Source of the DNA: Lepeophtheirus salmonis
Lineage: Eukaryota; Arthropoda; Copepoda; Siphonostomatoida; Caligidae
DNA length: 64,000 nt
Direction of reading: 5' to 3'
Assembly: GCF_016086655.4 (NCBI RefSeq)
Contig: NC_052134.2
Coordinates: 13,268,001-13,332,000 of the forward strand
Part shown: in pieces, positions 34,391 to 44,560 of the stretch
Layout of the letters: each line of letters begins with the position of its first letter
Numbering within the stretch: the first letter of the stretch is position 1
Notes under the pieces: model-generated
What the model was told of the DNA's origin: nothing
Databases searched by the model: none
What the model saw: the letters and a program-made list of their open reading frames with translations, nothing else
Translations under genes and position numbers: made by a program

Positions 34391-34722
34391 CAGGGGTTCC
34401 CAAAGTGGGGGTTCCAGGAAACGGAGAACATCCCAGGAGATGGAGGGGATATAACTCCCCTCCCAATTTAGGAGTATTGCTTTGGAAAATTTATTTTTTT
34501 CAGGATGGAAAAAAATAAGAAAAAATAGTGGTGAAATTTTTTCTTTAGCACTAATTTTCCTAGAAAATAGCTTTAAAATTTATGCAGCAAAAACCAAATA
34601 ATCTATTGGTATAAAATACATTCCATAATTTATATTCATATTCCAATGAGAGACGTAGGGGTTGCACATTGTCTTACATATATAATTTAAGGTTCGAACG
34701 TAAAAAAGTTTGGGAACCACTG
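34391..34722. mobile_element. hAT MITE with 8-bp target duplications
   Basis: Left end CAGGGGTTCCCAAAGTGGGG (34391) and right end TTTGGGAACCACTG (to 34722) form a typical hAT inverted repeat (CAG[TG]GGTTCCCAAA). Flanks are CTCTAAAG (34383-34390) and CTTTTAAG (34723-34730), an 8-bp duplication with two mismatches. The 332-bp interior has no transposase, so it needs an enzyme supplied in trans. Confidence 0.8.
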
Positions 34723-34808
34723 CTTTTAAGAACAACTCCCTGTTGTACTTATGTGTTGTAAAAAATAAAAGCATTACCTATATTTCAAACAAAAAAAAGG
34801 ATGCTAAA

Positions 34809-34940
34809 TGTTCCCATTAACTTAATTAGAATAATATTACTATTATGTCTCATCGCCTAGATGAGGTGGCAGTGAGGAGTAAAAGGTACACTAGGCAAGG
34901 GATAAAGATAAAAAGTTACTATATTCTCTTGAGCTCTTCA
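34809..34940. repeat. Gypsy LTR remnant, left (3' LTR)
   Basis: Begins TGTTCCCATTAACTTAATTA and matches 37527-37660 through CACTAGGCAAGGGATAAAGA and ATTCTCTTGAGCT, after which the two copies diverge. Confidence 0.75.
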
Positions 34941-35059
34941 GGTTTCGGAAGTAAAGGTCGACTGTTAATAAATGCTAAGTATGTAACTGAACTAAAGAGG
35001 TTTTGTTAGTTTTTCCTGCCTATTCCGAATCTCCTGTCCTTTCTACATAAGTAAACAGT

Positions 35060-35482
35060 TTATACATTACTCAAATCATTCATCATGAGTGAGCAAGAAG
35101 CGAAAAGGCATAAGATCTCGGACCTTCTGCATGTATAAACTGTGGTGGCAGAGATTATGGACATTGGAAGTGCTCCATATATGAAAAAGGATGGAAAATA
35201 CATCTCAAAGAATGAAGGAAGTGGGAGACACAACTTGAAAAGGGGCTCTGAGTTTCTGGAAGACCTGAACAAGAAGATCAAGGAGGATCCCACAAAATCC
35301 ACGAATCGCCTCTCTTAGGAGTTGGACGTGGACAAAGAGACAATCGGGATGGCTGTGAAGGAGAACTAGGGGCTGTACTCTTACACAACGATCCCACACC
35401 ACCTGTTGTAGACAATCTGAAGGAAAGGAGACTGCAGAGATGCAAGAAAGTTCGTCTGTGGATAAAGGCAAATGGTTCGTTC
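35060..35482 (+). pseudogene. Mariner-like transposase N-terminal fragment within gypsy
   Basis: From the ATG at 35083: MSEQEAKRHKISDLLH, then GSGRHNLKRGSEFLEDLNKK, IKEDPTKSTNRLS and ETIGMAVKEN...LYSYTTIPHHLL, the helix-turn-helix DNA-binding half of a mariner transposase. It ends near 35480, where the reverse transcriptase sequence of the minus-strand gypsy resumes. Two stops interrupt it. No catalytic half is present and no inverted ends were identified. Orientation is opposite to the gypsy. Confidence 0.65.
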
Positions 35483-35489
35483 ATCAGTA

Positions 35490-36150
35490 TGTTACACTTA
35501 AGTGCTTCCAGACGAGCACCAGTCTTGGCAATCCGACGATACACTTCCTCCAACGTCTTAAGGTGTTCATTTATTGACTTTGAAAAGATGAGGACGTCAT
35601 CATTATAGACTTTCACTCTTGGGATTCCTCAAAAAGCTTATATTGCGCGGTCTTCACACTAGAAGGAGCCGACGTTTGTCCATATGGTAGGGTATTGTAT
35701 CTCAAGAGCCCTAATGGGGTGTTGATATCCATTATCTCTTTGACTCATTGTCCAACGCGTACTGCTCATAGTATTGGACGAAGTCCAACTTTGAAAAATA
35801 GCTAGACCCGGCAAGATCTGTAAATAACACATCAGGGTGAAGGATACGGTATAAACGCTTATCCACAATGGAAGAGATCGTGGGTGTAATGTCAGCACAA
35901 ATCTGCACATTGTCATTAGGCTTTAACACTTTTACTCTACTATAGGAGCCACCAACTCTAAAGATTGAACTCTACTTAGTGTCCCCCTATCTACATGACC
36001 TGAAGTTCATCAGCCACCTATTCACGCAGGGCTAGAGGTATGGGGTACACGCGTATGCAAAGTGGGTGTGCGTTCTCGTTAAGGTGGACTATTACCTTTA
36101 TGTGTTTCATATGTGAACACCATTCTTAAAAAATAGACTTTTACTTCTTT
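35490..36150 (-). pseudogene. Gypsy reverse transcriptase, N-terminal part
   Basis: On the minus strand: HPLCIRVYPIPLALREYV, then VLKPNDNVQICADITPT (K-x-[DN]-x-x-x-R-[IM]-C-[VA]-D-[YF]), LYRILHPDVLFTDLAGSSYF, SKLDFVQYYEQYALD (first catalytic Asp of the palm). In a shifted frame KVYNDDVLIFSKSINEH holds the catalytic DD pair (Y-x-DD, here YNDD), and HLKTLEEVYRRIAKTG follows. The frame ends at KCNIL where the mariner fragment joins. Frameshifts lie near 35720 and 35620. Confidence 0.78.
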
Positions 36151-36179
36151 CTTACATATTTCACTCTTTCCATGTGTTC

Positions 36180-36500
36180 TTGTAGGGCACGGCATCAATT
36201 AGGGTGGTTGGGTAAAGTAACAAAAGAAAAACTGAGGCAGTCACGAAAACCCAGCGTTGGTGGACCTACCTCTGAAATCGCAAAGCGTCTCGCCACAAAA
36301 TTTTGCAACATCAGTTTACGTGCTAAGGTAGATGGAACCAATAATGTGGATCTTTCCACCCACAAGTACCAGAATAACCCCGTATTTTGCTCCTATTTTC
36401 TTCCAGTAACGTATTGACACGGAAGAATGTTTACATTGGACCCCATATCCAGTAAAAACTTGATCCTTTGACCATCAACATAGAAATATGCTTTCGCTCT
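36180..36500 (-). pseudogene. Gypsy aspartic protease region
   Basis: Minus strand reads FYVDGQRIKFLLDMGSNVNI followed by LPCQYV. The active-site triad D-[ST]-G is DMG, so the Thr/Ser position is mutated. Downstream EVGPPTLGFRDC matches the alpha-helical end of retropepsins. It lies between the gag knuckle and the reverse transcriptase as expected. Confidence 0.6.
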
Positions 36501-36508
36501 CTCATCCT

Positions 36509-37493
36509 CTACCTTTGATTCTTGGAATGAGATCGATGAAGCCGACAAACTAGGGACTTACAGTAAATGGCAAAGTGACCTGTTTTGCCACACCGGTTAT
36601 AGTCACGTCTCGTTGCAGGACACTCGGACTTAATAAATAGATGTCTACCGTTACAAAAGTTACACTTACGTTCTTTAGGTATGGAGTTTGACTTATATAC
36701 TGACTTCTTCTTGAAGGGCTTGTGTAGACTTTTAGATCCCTTGCACTCCGACAGTAACACACTGTCCTCCATCTCCATCTCTTTGGACGGATTAATGGAT
36801 GTTTCTATTGTCCTGACTTTTTCAATACTTCCTGAAGACTTAAGGAACCTTTTTCGAACGCATTTTGACGAAGTTTGGGGTTAGAGGTGTTCTTTAGGAC
36901 ATTACCTAAAATGATTTCGTCTTCAATTGACGAAGAACACTCGTTACATATGAATTTCCCGAACTTAGCTTAGCCTCTGAGTCCGGTGATGAAGTAATCA
37001 ATGGGTTCCCCTATTACCTTTTTAATTTGGACAGCCTAAACAGCTCAAACATGAATGACTCAGCAGAACAGAGGGACTTCGACATCACTCTAATTACCGT
37101 TTCCCACTCATTTTCCTCCATCTCTAGGGACACGCTGAGGGTCTTGAACTATTTTTGCCCTCCCACTCTGGCACAGTGTAACAACAAGGCTTTCTTTTTC
37201 GTGGCAGACATTTCTCAAAAAAGTGAGGCATATTTGTTCAATTCGTCCATCCAGGACGCCCATTGGTGTCCCCTGCGAGCACTACTCATATCGAAGGCTT
37301 GAGGTTGGTTACCCACAAGATGTCCGTGGACGTTGGGGACAGCTTTTATTATTGTTTGAGGGGACTGTAGGACCAGCGGTATCAAAATTGATGCTCTATG
37401 GGTCACACCTGCATTGAGACAGGTGGTCTGGAATAATTGTTACTAATTCGGCCTTTTTCTTTCCTTCCAGCTCCTCTAGATCCTCAACCAACA
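36509..37493 (-). pseudogene. Gypsy gag with zinc knuckle
   Basis: Minus strand: MMLVEDLEELEGKKKAELVT (from 37493) as start, then ARRGHQWASWMDELNKYASL (a W-x-x-W-x-x-x-[FL]-x-x-[FY] capsid motif), KIVKTLSVSLE, and GEPIDYFITGLRG...AKFGKFICNE and DEIILGNVLKNTSNPKLRQ, the capsid helices. Near the end CNFCNGRHLFIKSEC and YNRCGKTGHFAIYC are two zinc knuckles; in the second the first Cys is Tyr. Gag forms the particle around the element RNA. Stops and frameshifts at about 37400, 37290 and 36970. Confidence 0.68.
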
Positions 37494-37526
37494 TCATTTC
37501 CACGTACGCGTCACGGAGCTCAGTGG

Positions 37527-37660
37527 TGTATTACCATTGACTTAATTAGAATAATACTACTATTATGTCTAGTCGCCTAGATGAGATGGCAGTTAGGAAT
37601 ACAGGAGACACTAGGCAAGGGATAAAGATAAAAGGTGAACTATATTCTCTTGAGCTTTAT
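37527..37660. repeat. Gypsy LTR remnant, right (5' LTR)
   Basis: Begins TGTATTACCATTGACTTAAT and aligns with 34809-34940. As the genes are on the minus strand, its left boundary at 37527 adjoins the primer-binding region. Confidence 0.72.
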
Positions 37661-38257
37661 AAGCCACTAGTTTTAACACAAACGTGTACATACACAAAAC
37701 GGTAAAATAATAAAGGGTAGATTTGCTAAAAGTATTGCATTAATATATCAGGAAAAACACGGGCTTAGATTGACCAGTCATTTTATTAAAATACACGACA
37801 CTCAATATATCACACATACAAATATTATTTTACATAGTCAACTACTTCAGTTATGGTTTATGGGTACAGACTTAAAAAACATTTAAAAACTTTCTCTGAT
37901 TACTTGTAAAAATAAAATAAAATTTTGTTGCCAATATACATTACGCCCTCATTCAAGAAGTTTAAATCATATGCATTGCTGGTAGGTATAAAAATATTGA
38001 TGAGAAAAAATGTAATAACTTTGGAATATCTTATTTGTAAAAACGTTCCTTGTTTAACATAACTGCATGGCATATATTTTAGTATCAATTCCAAGTTTAT
38101 ATATAGTTCATATTTTTTTATAATCTACTGAGTCATCATATCTATATTAATAAAACAAAGTGTGTATTTCTATCTGAATTTTGTTGGTTTGTCTTCAAAG
38201 AACCCATTTTTAAGAATGAGCATATATAGCTATCGCTGAAGGTGTCATATTAGTATA
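37661..38257. other. No gene recognised
   Basis: AT-rich spacer, possibly containing the distal part of the right LTR that has no match in the left one. Confidence 0.5.
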
Positions 38258-38940
38258 TATAAAAACTGGGGATACAAAACTTGCCGCATCATGACAAATT
38301 GCAAAAATGGGATTTAAATTAAATCAAGAAAAAACACTATAGAAAACCAATTTGTTATATGATTAAATTCTTTATTTAGCTATATTTTCAGTTTAATATG
38401 TCCTTCTTCAAAAGAAATAACAGTCTATACTCGCTGGTGAACAAATATGCTGCTCTTGACAATGAAGGGTGTGTACATGGCGTATCACGTCGTCATTATG
38501 GCACCTCAAAGCAAATCAAAATTTGGATGAGAGGCTGTGGCAGATAATCTACTCCAAGAACATTCAAAAATGCAAAGTTAAGGGGATTGAGGTCAGGGCG
38601 GTAAAAGGGTCCCAAGGAGGCATAACAGAAGTTAGCCATATTATAGCAGCATAATTTTTAGTTATTATTGGCTATATGGGACTTTCATTGACTTCTTGAT
38701 GTTAAAGGCAGTCTATGAAGAGATATCAACTTCTTCGTAATGACATTGTTGGTAAAAGGTGGAACATCTGAATTTTTTTTGCTCCGACATTTTTTACACA
38801 TAGAGACATGGGATAAAAGTAAAACTTGTTAATTTTTATTTTAAGTGTCATTTTATTGTGTAATCAAACATCCTAATAAAAATAATGACAAAAAAGTGTT
38901 TTTAAACGATACACCATATTTTGGATCCCCACTTTGTAAA
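38258..38940 (-). mobile_element. Non-autonomous mariner, family A copy 1
   Basis: Left end TATAAAAACTGGGGATACAA and inverted right end TTTACAAAGTGGGGATCCAA align with the ends at 40893/42286 and 48925/50182. On the minus strand a short N-terminal segment (start near CCGACATT at 38789) is followed after a deletion by C-terminal transposase sequence (TASHPNFDLL, corresponding to the T-S-H-P-N-[LV]-[ED]-[SA]-L motif). Most of the catalytic domain is missing, and the junction is the same as in the other family A copies. Confidence 0.72.
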
Positions 38941-38948
38941 TTTACGTA

Positions 38949-39781
38949 CCGGGTGGTCCATTAAAATTCGAATACTTACTAATTCAATGATAAATAAAGG
39001 TTGAGTGATTGAAATTAATTCATATTTCGATACATATTAAAGTATAAGCAATTAGTTACAAAACAAACAACAACCTGAGTTCTCTAGTTTACGTACAAGT
39101 CGAGAAAATGACACTTGAACGTGATCGTCAAATTTCCATTCGTGCACTCCAAGGAGTGGGGTGTCTCCAAGACCACTGTCTATACCGTCAGCAAGTGCGC
39201 TGGAAAGGGTTAAGGGCTCTCTCCAAAAAGCCAAACTAGATCCGGAGGTGCTAAAGAAAATATCCAAGGCCAATCCCCTCAAATTCATGAAGGATGCAAT
39301 GCATGAAATCTTGCAGTTTCACACCAGAATGTTCAGAGAACTATCAAAAATGTTGAAAGAAAGGGTCTTGTGAGGGCGGAAATGCCACTTTTGATACCTG
39401 AAATGAAAGAAACCCATCTGCTCCGTTTCAAGAATCGTTTGAACTCTTTTTTGACACTTTTGCCCACCTACAGCCTTTTGATGCCAATCCTCGACTACAC
39501 CAGGGGAAGGCCTGCAATATACGTCATCCAAACACCAATGTACCAAAGGCACTGTCAGCCAGCAGTGGGACGTCATGACAAAGAACTACATCCGCAGCGG
39601 GTGGTTGGCCTCCGGCTGCCTACGCCTGGAAGCCATAATTGACGCTAAGGACGGCTACATTAATGATTAAGAGAGATGATATTTAAATATTATTATTAAT
39701 TTATTGGAATTCTATTTTTTAATTAATAAATTATATCTTGTTGAAATTTAAAAAGTGTTCAAATCTTCGTGGACCACACAG
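38949..39781 (+). mobile_element. Non-autonomous mariner, family B copy 1
   Basis: Left end CCGGGTGGTCCATTAAAATT; inverted right end CTGTGTGGTCCACGAAGATT. TA flanks at 38947-38948 and 39782-39783. The + strand carries a nearly continuous N-terminal half from ATG 39108 (MTLERDRQISIRALQGVG; then KISKANPLKFMKDAMHE; EMPLLIPEMKETHLLRFKNR). It jumps past the first two catalytic Asp to a degenerate third motif and to RHPN and a C-terminal RLEAIIDAKDGYIND in another frame. It is 833 bp against ~1.3 kb for a complete element. Confidence 0.82.
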
Positions 39782-40030
39782 TAGGGTTGTAAATTCTCAA
39801 TATTTTTTGGTGTGCGAGTTTGTTTATTGTTGGCATACAATAGCATAAATGATGATTTTTATTTACTCAAACTGTAATCAATATTATTTCATTCATAAGA
39901 GGAGAACTTCTAAATACTATGAAACCACGTGTGAATGTGCTCATGAAAAATGGTGAATATCACAGAGGATTTCTTGTGGAGTTATCTTCTATATCATAAG
40001 AACAAGTCTATATTATTAAAGCCGATTTAA

Positions 40031-40290
40031 TGTACTTCATATTTCCTTTCCCCTTGTTCTTATCTTCTTGTATTTTCTTTTATGTATTAAAGTACTGTGT
40101 TTACGCATTATAAATAGTCTTGTATTTTGTAAATAAATTAGAGTATGGTTTTGTATTATAAAGAATACACATGATCTTATAAATAAGTGTTCTATTATTC
40201 CTCCACGTGATTTTTCCTCATGTCTCTCGGTCATCCTGGATCTCTCCTACTATAAATAAGTTTGTGTCTCTCCCTCGTCAAGACACAACA
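40031..40290 (+). repeat. LTR-like dispersed repeat, copy 2
   Basis: About 260 bp closely similar to 499-749: starts TGTACTTCATATTTCC, includes TTAAAGTACTGTGTTT, ACTATAAATAAG and CTCGTCAAGACACAACA. Same orientation as copy 1. No coding sequence of the parent element flanks it, so it is a solo LTR or fragment. Confidence 0.5.
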
Positions 40291-40892
40291 ACAGAGTTTG
40301 TTTCTTTGTCAATACCTAACGACTCCGAGCAATACTGCTAGAATAATCATTTCAACAACATGCATTAAAGTACTTGGATGTTGATTTTAATCGTTTTTTA
40401 ATATGTCTACTTACAAATTTATATTTTTGTGCAAAATCAATTGTTTTTATCGAACTTTTCCCTATAAGGAAGATTAAAACATCTTTTTTTTTGTAAATTT
40501 GCTATGAAAACAGGAAAACAAAAACTTATAGACGTGACTGATTTTATATACAAATCACGTATGATAAGTCCACAAATAAAGGTAATAAAACCTGCTTAAT
40601 ATTTTTTTTTTTCAGTCTACATACAATTAGAGATGGAATCGTTGTTAATGAACGAGGAACATTAAACAACTAATTAATATTTGTTTCAGCTTCTGAACTT
40701 TGTTAGAATTTAATGTTTTATGTTAAGTATAATTCATTTAAATATGTATGTATATGTCGATTTTATTAGATTTTTACTGTTGACATAAATGATTTTTTTG
40801 GAACAAAGGAGCTTTGAGTGACAAATATCCAATTTGATTCTGAAATTTTCTAAGGCATTCTATATATCAATACCATTTTTGTTCAAGGGTCT
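40291..40892. other. No gene recognised
   Basis: AT-rich spacer. Confidence 0.55.
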
Positions 40893-42286
40893 TATACGGA
40901 GTGGGACACAAAACTTGCATTAATATGTAATTACGATATACCCATGTGTTTTTTTAATAACGAGGCTTCCAAACACAAACAAGCGACAGCTGAAACAATA
41001 ACCACAAGTTTTGTTTGTACTTCAAGTATAAAAATGTCGAAGCAACAGCAAAAAAAGCAACGCATGTGCAATCTACTACGGATCCGTGTAAGTACCGATA
41101 AGGCTGCAGAGCCTGTTGGCATCTCCATCCGGACTACCCGCAATACCAGGTGGTCCATTGAAATCTGAACACTTACTAATTCAATAATAAAGGAAGGTTG
41201 AGTGATAAAATTTACTTCATTTACCGATATATTAAAGTATAAACAAGTAGTTATAAAACAAAGCAAACCTAAGCTCTCTAACTTACGTACAAGTCGAGAA
41301 AATGACACTTGATTTTGAACCACGAATTTCCATTTCCGCACTCCAAGCCATTGGGCGTCTTTATGACCCCAGTCTACGCCGTCAGAAAGTCAAAACGTTG
41401 GGGAGGAAGAAGGGCTCTGTCAAAAAGGCTATACTGGATCCAGAGGAGTTAAACAAAAACAGCTCAGGCCAATACTCTCAAGTCCATGAGGGCCCATACA
41501 AAACAATATCGTAGTTTTCCACGAGACTATCCAGCGTACTATAAAAAAGTGGATGGAATAAGCCATATCAGGATGGAGAGGTAACTTTTGACAACAGGAA
41601 TAAAAGAAACACATCTTCTTCCGAAACTCTTTTTGCCCCCTACTATATTTATACCAATTCCCTTTTTGGGTACATGTCGAGGTGGAAGCCATCATTACCG
41701 CTAAGGACAGCAATATTAATGATTAATCCAGCTCAGCCACGCATCTTGCATCTATTTATATTATTAATTTTGTTGTATTGTTTCTGTATTGTTAATTTTT
41801 AAATTATGTCTTGTTGAAGCTTAAAATTCAAAGTTTTCAGATTTTAATAGACCACTCGGTATCAAAAAGTCCATTACAATCCGATACTGTCAATAAGATT
41901 CAAATGTCTACAGGAATAATATGGCTGACTTCAGGTCTGTCTCCATGTGGCTCTCCTCCAGCCTTGACCGCAACCCCTTGGACTTTGTAGTTTGTATTAT
42001 CTTGGAGAAGAATGTCTGCCACACTTCTCATCCGAATTTGGAATCTCTTCGAACTGCCATCATGATAGCGAGGGATGCCATGGATCGTCAAGAGCTTCCA
42101 ATCTATTTTCCTGCGTTTTGAAGTTGTTATTGCTTGTAAATGAGGATATTTTAAATCAAAAATGTAGCTAAATAATTTAATAAACATATCACCTATTGTT
42201 CTTGAGTTGTTTTTTTCTAGATTCTATACAAATTAAGGTTTCCTAAATAGTCATCTTACTGCAAGTTTTGAGTCCTACTCTGTATA
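40893..42286 (+). mobile_element. Non-autonomous mariner, family A copy 2, interrupted
   Basis: Left end TATACGGAGTGGGACACAAA; inverted right end TATACAGAGTAGGACTCAAA, followed in both by ACTTGCA. From ATG 41033 the N terminus reads MSKQQQKKQRMCNLLR, VSTDKAAEPVGISIRTTRN, a helix-turn-helix start. The family B element 41146-41859 interrupts it. Afterwards MADFRSVSMWLSSSLDRNPL is joined to CHTSHPNLESLRTAIMIARD, the transposase C terminus with the third acidic position region (RNPLDF). The central catalytic domain is missing. Without the insert the copy is ~680 bp, equal to copy 1. Confidence 0.8.
41146..41859 (+). mobile_element. Non-autonomous mariner, family B copy 2, nested
   Basis: Left end CCAGGTGGTCCATTGAAATC; inverted right end CCGAGTGGTCTATTAAAATC. 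TA duplications at 41144-41145 and 41860-41861. The N-terminal half starts at 41302 (MTLDFEPRISISALQAIG). It has a larger internal deletion than copies 1 and 3 (714 bp), joining near TTTTTGCCCCCTACTATATT. The C terminus AIITAKDS-like region ends at about 41725. Confidence 0.85.
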
Positions 42287-42329
42287 TGTTTTATTAAAGG
42301 GAGAAAATACTTACTCTGCATCTATTAGT

Positions 42330-42355
42330 AAAAAAAAAAAAAAAAAAAAAAAAAA
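42330..42355 (+). repeat. Run of 26 A
   Basis: A pure A26 tract. It could be a polyadenylation relic of a retroposed sequence or a simple repeat. No retroposon body was recognised upstream, where the family A mariner ends at 42286. Confidence 0.9.
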
Positions 42356-43700
42356 GTGATTTGTCACATTTCTTTACTGCCAACATTTTTTTTTTAAAAT
42401 ATGCAAATAAAAAACTCATTTGGAATTTTATGTGATTTTGTCTCTTAAATGCAACACAATGTATGATTTTGGTGAAAAAAAGAAAAAAATATATATTATA
42501 AGTGGCTCGTCAACACAATCAGGAAATCTAATAGGATTATTTTTGAGTGTGGATTACATTAGTATTAATCGTCGAAATATCGTCAATTTCCATCAAAAAA
42601 TTATTTTTATTCTCAATCTCAATTAAAGTAACAGTATTTAATCGTCACAATAAAACAATGAGAAATTGTTCGAAAGAGCCATATCACGGCAAATATAGCC
42701 TTTGAAATAAAATAAAAGTAGTAAAATATAGCTAATAGATTATGAATCCTAACTCATCCCACCAATCTGACTACAAAGTTTATAATTGACCAAAATACGT
42801 CTTTGAAATATGGGTCTTTATGTATATATAAAGTAAAAAATAGATTTTTTTAGGAGCAATCTCATAACTCTTAGCAAGAGTTGCATTCCCATTACTATTT
42901 GTTGCCGCTGAAGAGATGTTTTCCTATAAGATATCATTGGTGTAAACCATTAGTATTTGTTGTAACGAACGAAAACTATGAAAGTCATCTTATAAAAAGA
43001 ATCAAATGCATTTTAAATGTCTTGAAATAATTTAGTAATATATCAGTACTTATTATGAAAAATGAAAAAAACAATCATACTCCTTGTGAGCATGTGGAAA
43101 CTGGCGATTTAAACCGTGGAGGGATGTTGTCTATATTTTAGGAACTAGATGGACGAATAAGGGCCCTCATTACTCAAATTGGACATATTTAAACTCTTTG
43201 GCTAACATTTGATGTCGCGAATGGCGAAAATTAATTCTTCAAAGGAGAGTAGATCTAAATAATACAAAATTAGTGTCAAAAATTATTTATACAGCTACAA
43301 CTATTCAATCTGTTGTAGAAAGGGCGTTGAAGGAAGAGGATACATGGCTAGGCCATCTTTTTCACAAAAGTTACATTCCAACTCTAAAGAGACCACGTTA
43401 AAAATTACGGGACGGCTTAACTTTACAGTGTAACATTTTACCAAAAATATATGTGAAGACCTAATTTGAAGTGGAGATATCATTTAACTAACTCTGCATT
43501 ATTTAGGATTTCAAATTTGGGATCAAATCTGTCTAATTGTGCCATCGGAGATATCTCAAGCGAATGGGCGCAGAGTCATATGGAGTAAGTCACCTAGCTA
43601 CGGCTTGAACAGTACTGTGGATATTATTAGATAAAAATATTAAAAACTCCCTTTTTCAAAAAACTTCTCGCACATGAAGAGTTAGAACGAATTGCATTGA
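42356..43700. other. No gene firmly recognised
   Basis: AT-rich. Between 43480 and 43620 one + frame reads QANGRRVIWSKSPSYGLNST, which looks protein-like but was not assigned. Confidence 0.45.
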
Positions 43701-43929
43701 AGGATGAAATCATGATACTACATTTAATTGAGTCCACATAACATATTTTTTACTAAAAGGTTTATTTTTCTTCTGCAAAGAAAGGCATCTGTCCCTTGTC
43801 CCTTGGAATTTAAAATTTAATTTTAAGCCACTAGGATCTGTTGATGTAACAACAATTTGTTACTATTTTATCTCAAAACTAGGCGTACCACAAAAATAGA
43901 AAATAAGGATATTCAAGACATTATGTGGT

Positions 43930-44238
43930 ATCTATGATGGAAGGAAGTTTACCTCACAATTCCAGATTTCAAGGAAAACAATCAACTTTGTCCATACCTG
44001 TAAAGATTGCGGCAAATTATTTAACGAGGAGGCGCATGCTTTTGTGGAGTGTTCTGCATTGGACATCTTGAGGGAAATGATAAAGTTAAATATAAAAATT
44101 AATGAAAAAGGCAGCTTAAAGACCACTGTGTTGTTTGGTCTTCCCTTTAGTCGTAAACATTGCTCCAATGAGGAGGAGGATTTAAAAGCGGCGTTAAGTA
44201 ATTGCAAGACAAACACATCTTCAGAGATAAGATTCTGA
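43930..44238 (+). pseudogene. Possible LINE ORF2 C-terminal zinc-motif fragment
   Basis: The + strand reads FVHTCKDCGKLFNEEAHAFV followed by ECSALDILREMIK. A C-x2-C...H-x4-C arrangement followed by a helix is common at the C terminus of LINE ORF2 proteins (C-x2-C-x7-8-H-x4-C). The frame is open from about 43960 to 44238. No reverse transcriptase is recognisable upstream, so the assignment is tentative, and a host zinc-finger fragment is an alternative. Confidence 0.3.
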
Positions 44239-44394
44239 CCTTAATGATTAGACTGGAGGCAATCCCAAATAAAAAAATAAAAAAGTAGCTACTGACTCTG
44301 AATATAATTGGAAAATTAATAGTGGAGAGAAGAATGTGGATCCAGGGAAGACGTCAATGACCATATTCCACGGACTGTCATGCGGAACCCTTCT

Positions 44395-44560
44395 TCAAAC
44401 ACAAAACAAAAATGGTTTTGCTATATGATGGCATCTTTGAGCCTTTTCACGAATAACCCGATTCCAGAAAAGGAGAGACAGAGCCTTCTCTTTGTAAGGA
44501 AGTAAAACAAACGAGCCGGTACCTCTTCTACGTCTGCTCAAGGATCCTGTGAATCTGTAC
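44395..44560. repeat. Diverged repeat related to 54185-54320
   Basis: Shares blocks such as CCTTT-CA-GAATAAC-CGA-TC, GAGA-AC and GAGCCGG with 54220-54285 in the same order. A minus-strand open frame (44646-44395) crosses it, without recognised domain. The nature of the repeat is unknown. Confidence 0.3.

Larger units (their letters stand above)
34809..37660 (-). mobile_element. Ty3/gypsy retrotransposon, internally deleted
   Basis: Direct repeats at 34809-34940 and 37527-37660 (CTTAATTAGAATAATA and onwards) are the LTRs. Minus-strand genes lie between them in the usual order: gag with zinc knuckle (37493-36509), protease (36500-36180), reverse transcriptase (about 36150-35490). RNase H and integrase are missing, and a + strand mariner N-terminal fragment abuts the truncated reverse transcriptase. 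Only ~35 bp separate the right LTR from the gag start, a space fitting a primer-binding site. Confidence 0.8.

Noticed and set aside
37027..37302. 91-codon + strand ORF
   Set aside because: Antisense to the gypsy gag capsid region on the minus strand.
40931..41341. 136-codon minus-strand ORF
   Set aside because: It crosses the junction between family A and nested family B elements, both coding on the + strand; an accidental fusion frame.
42330..42355. A26 tract as proof of a SINE or processed pseudogene
   Set aside because: No retroposed body, target duplication or tRNA-like promoter boxes seen upstream.
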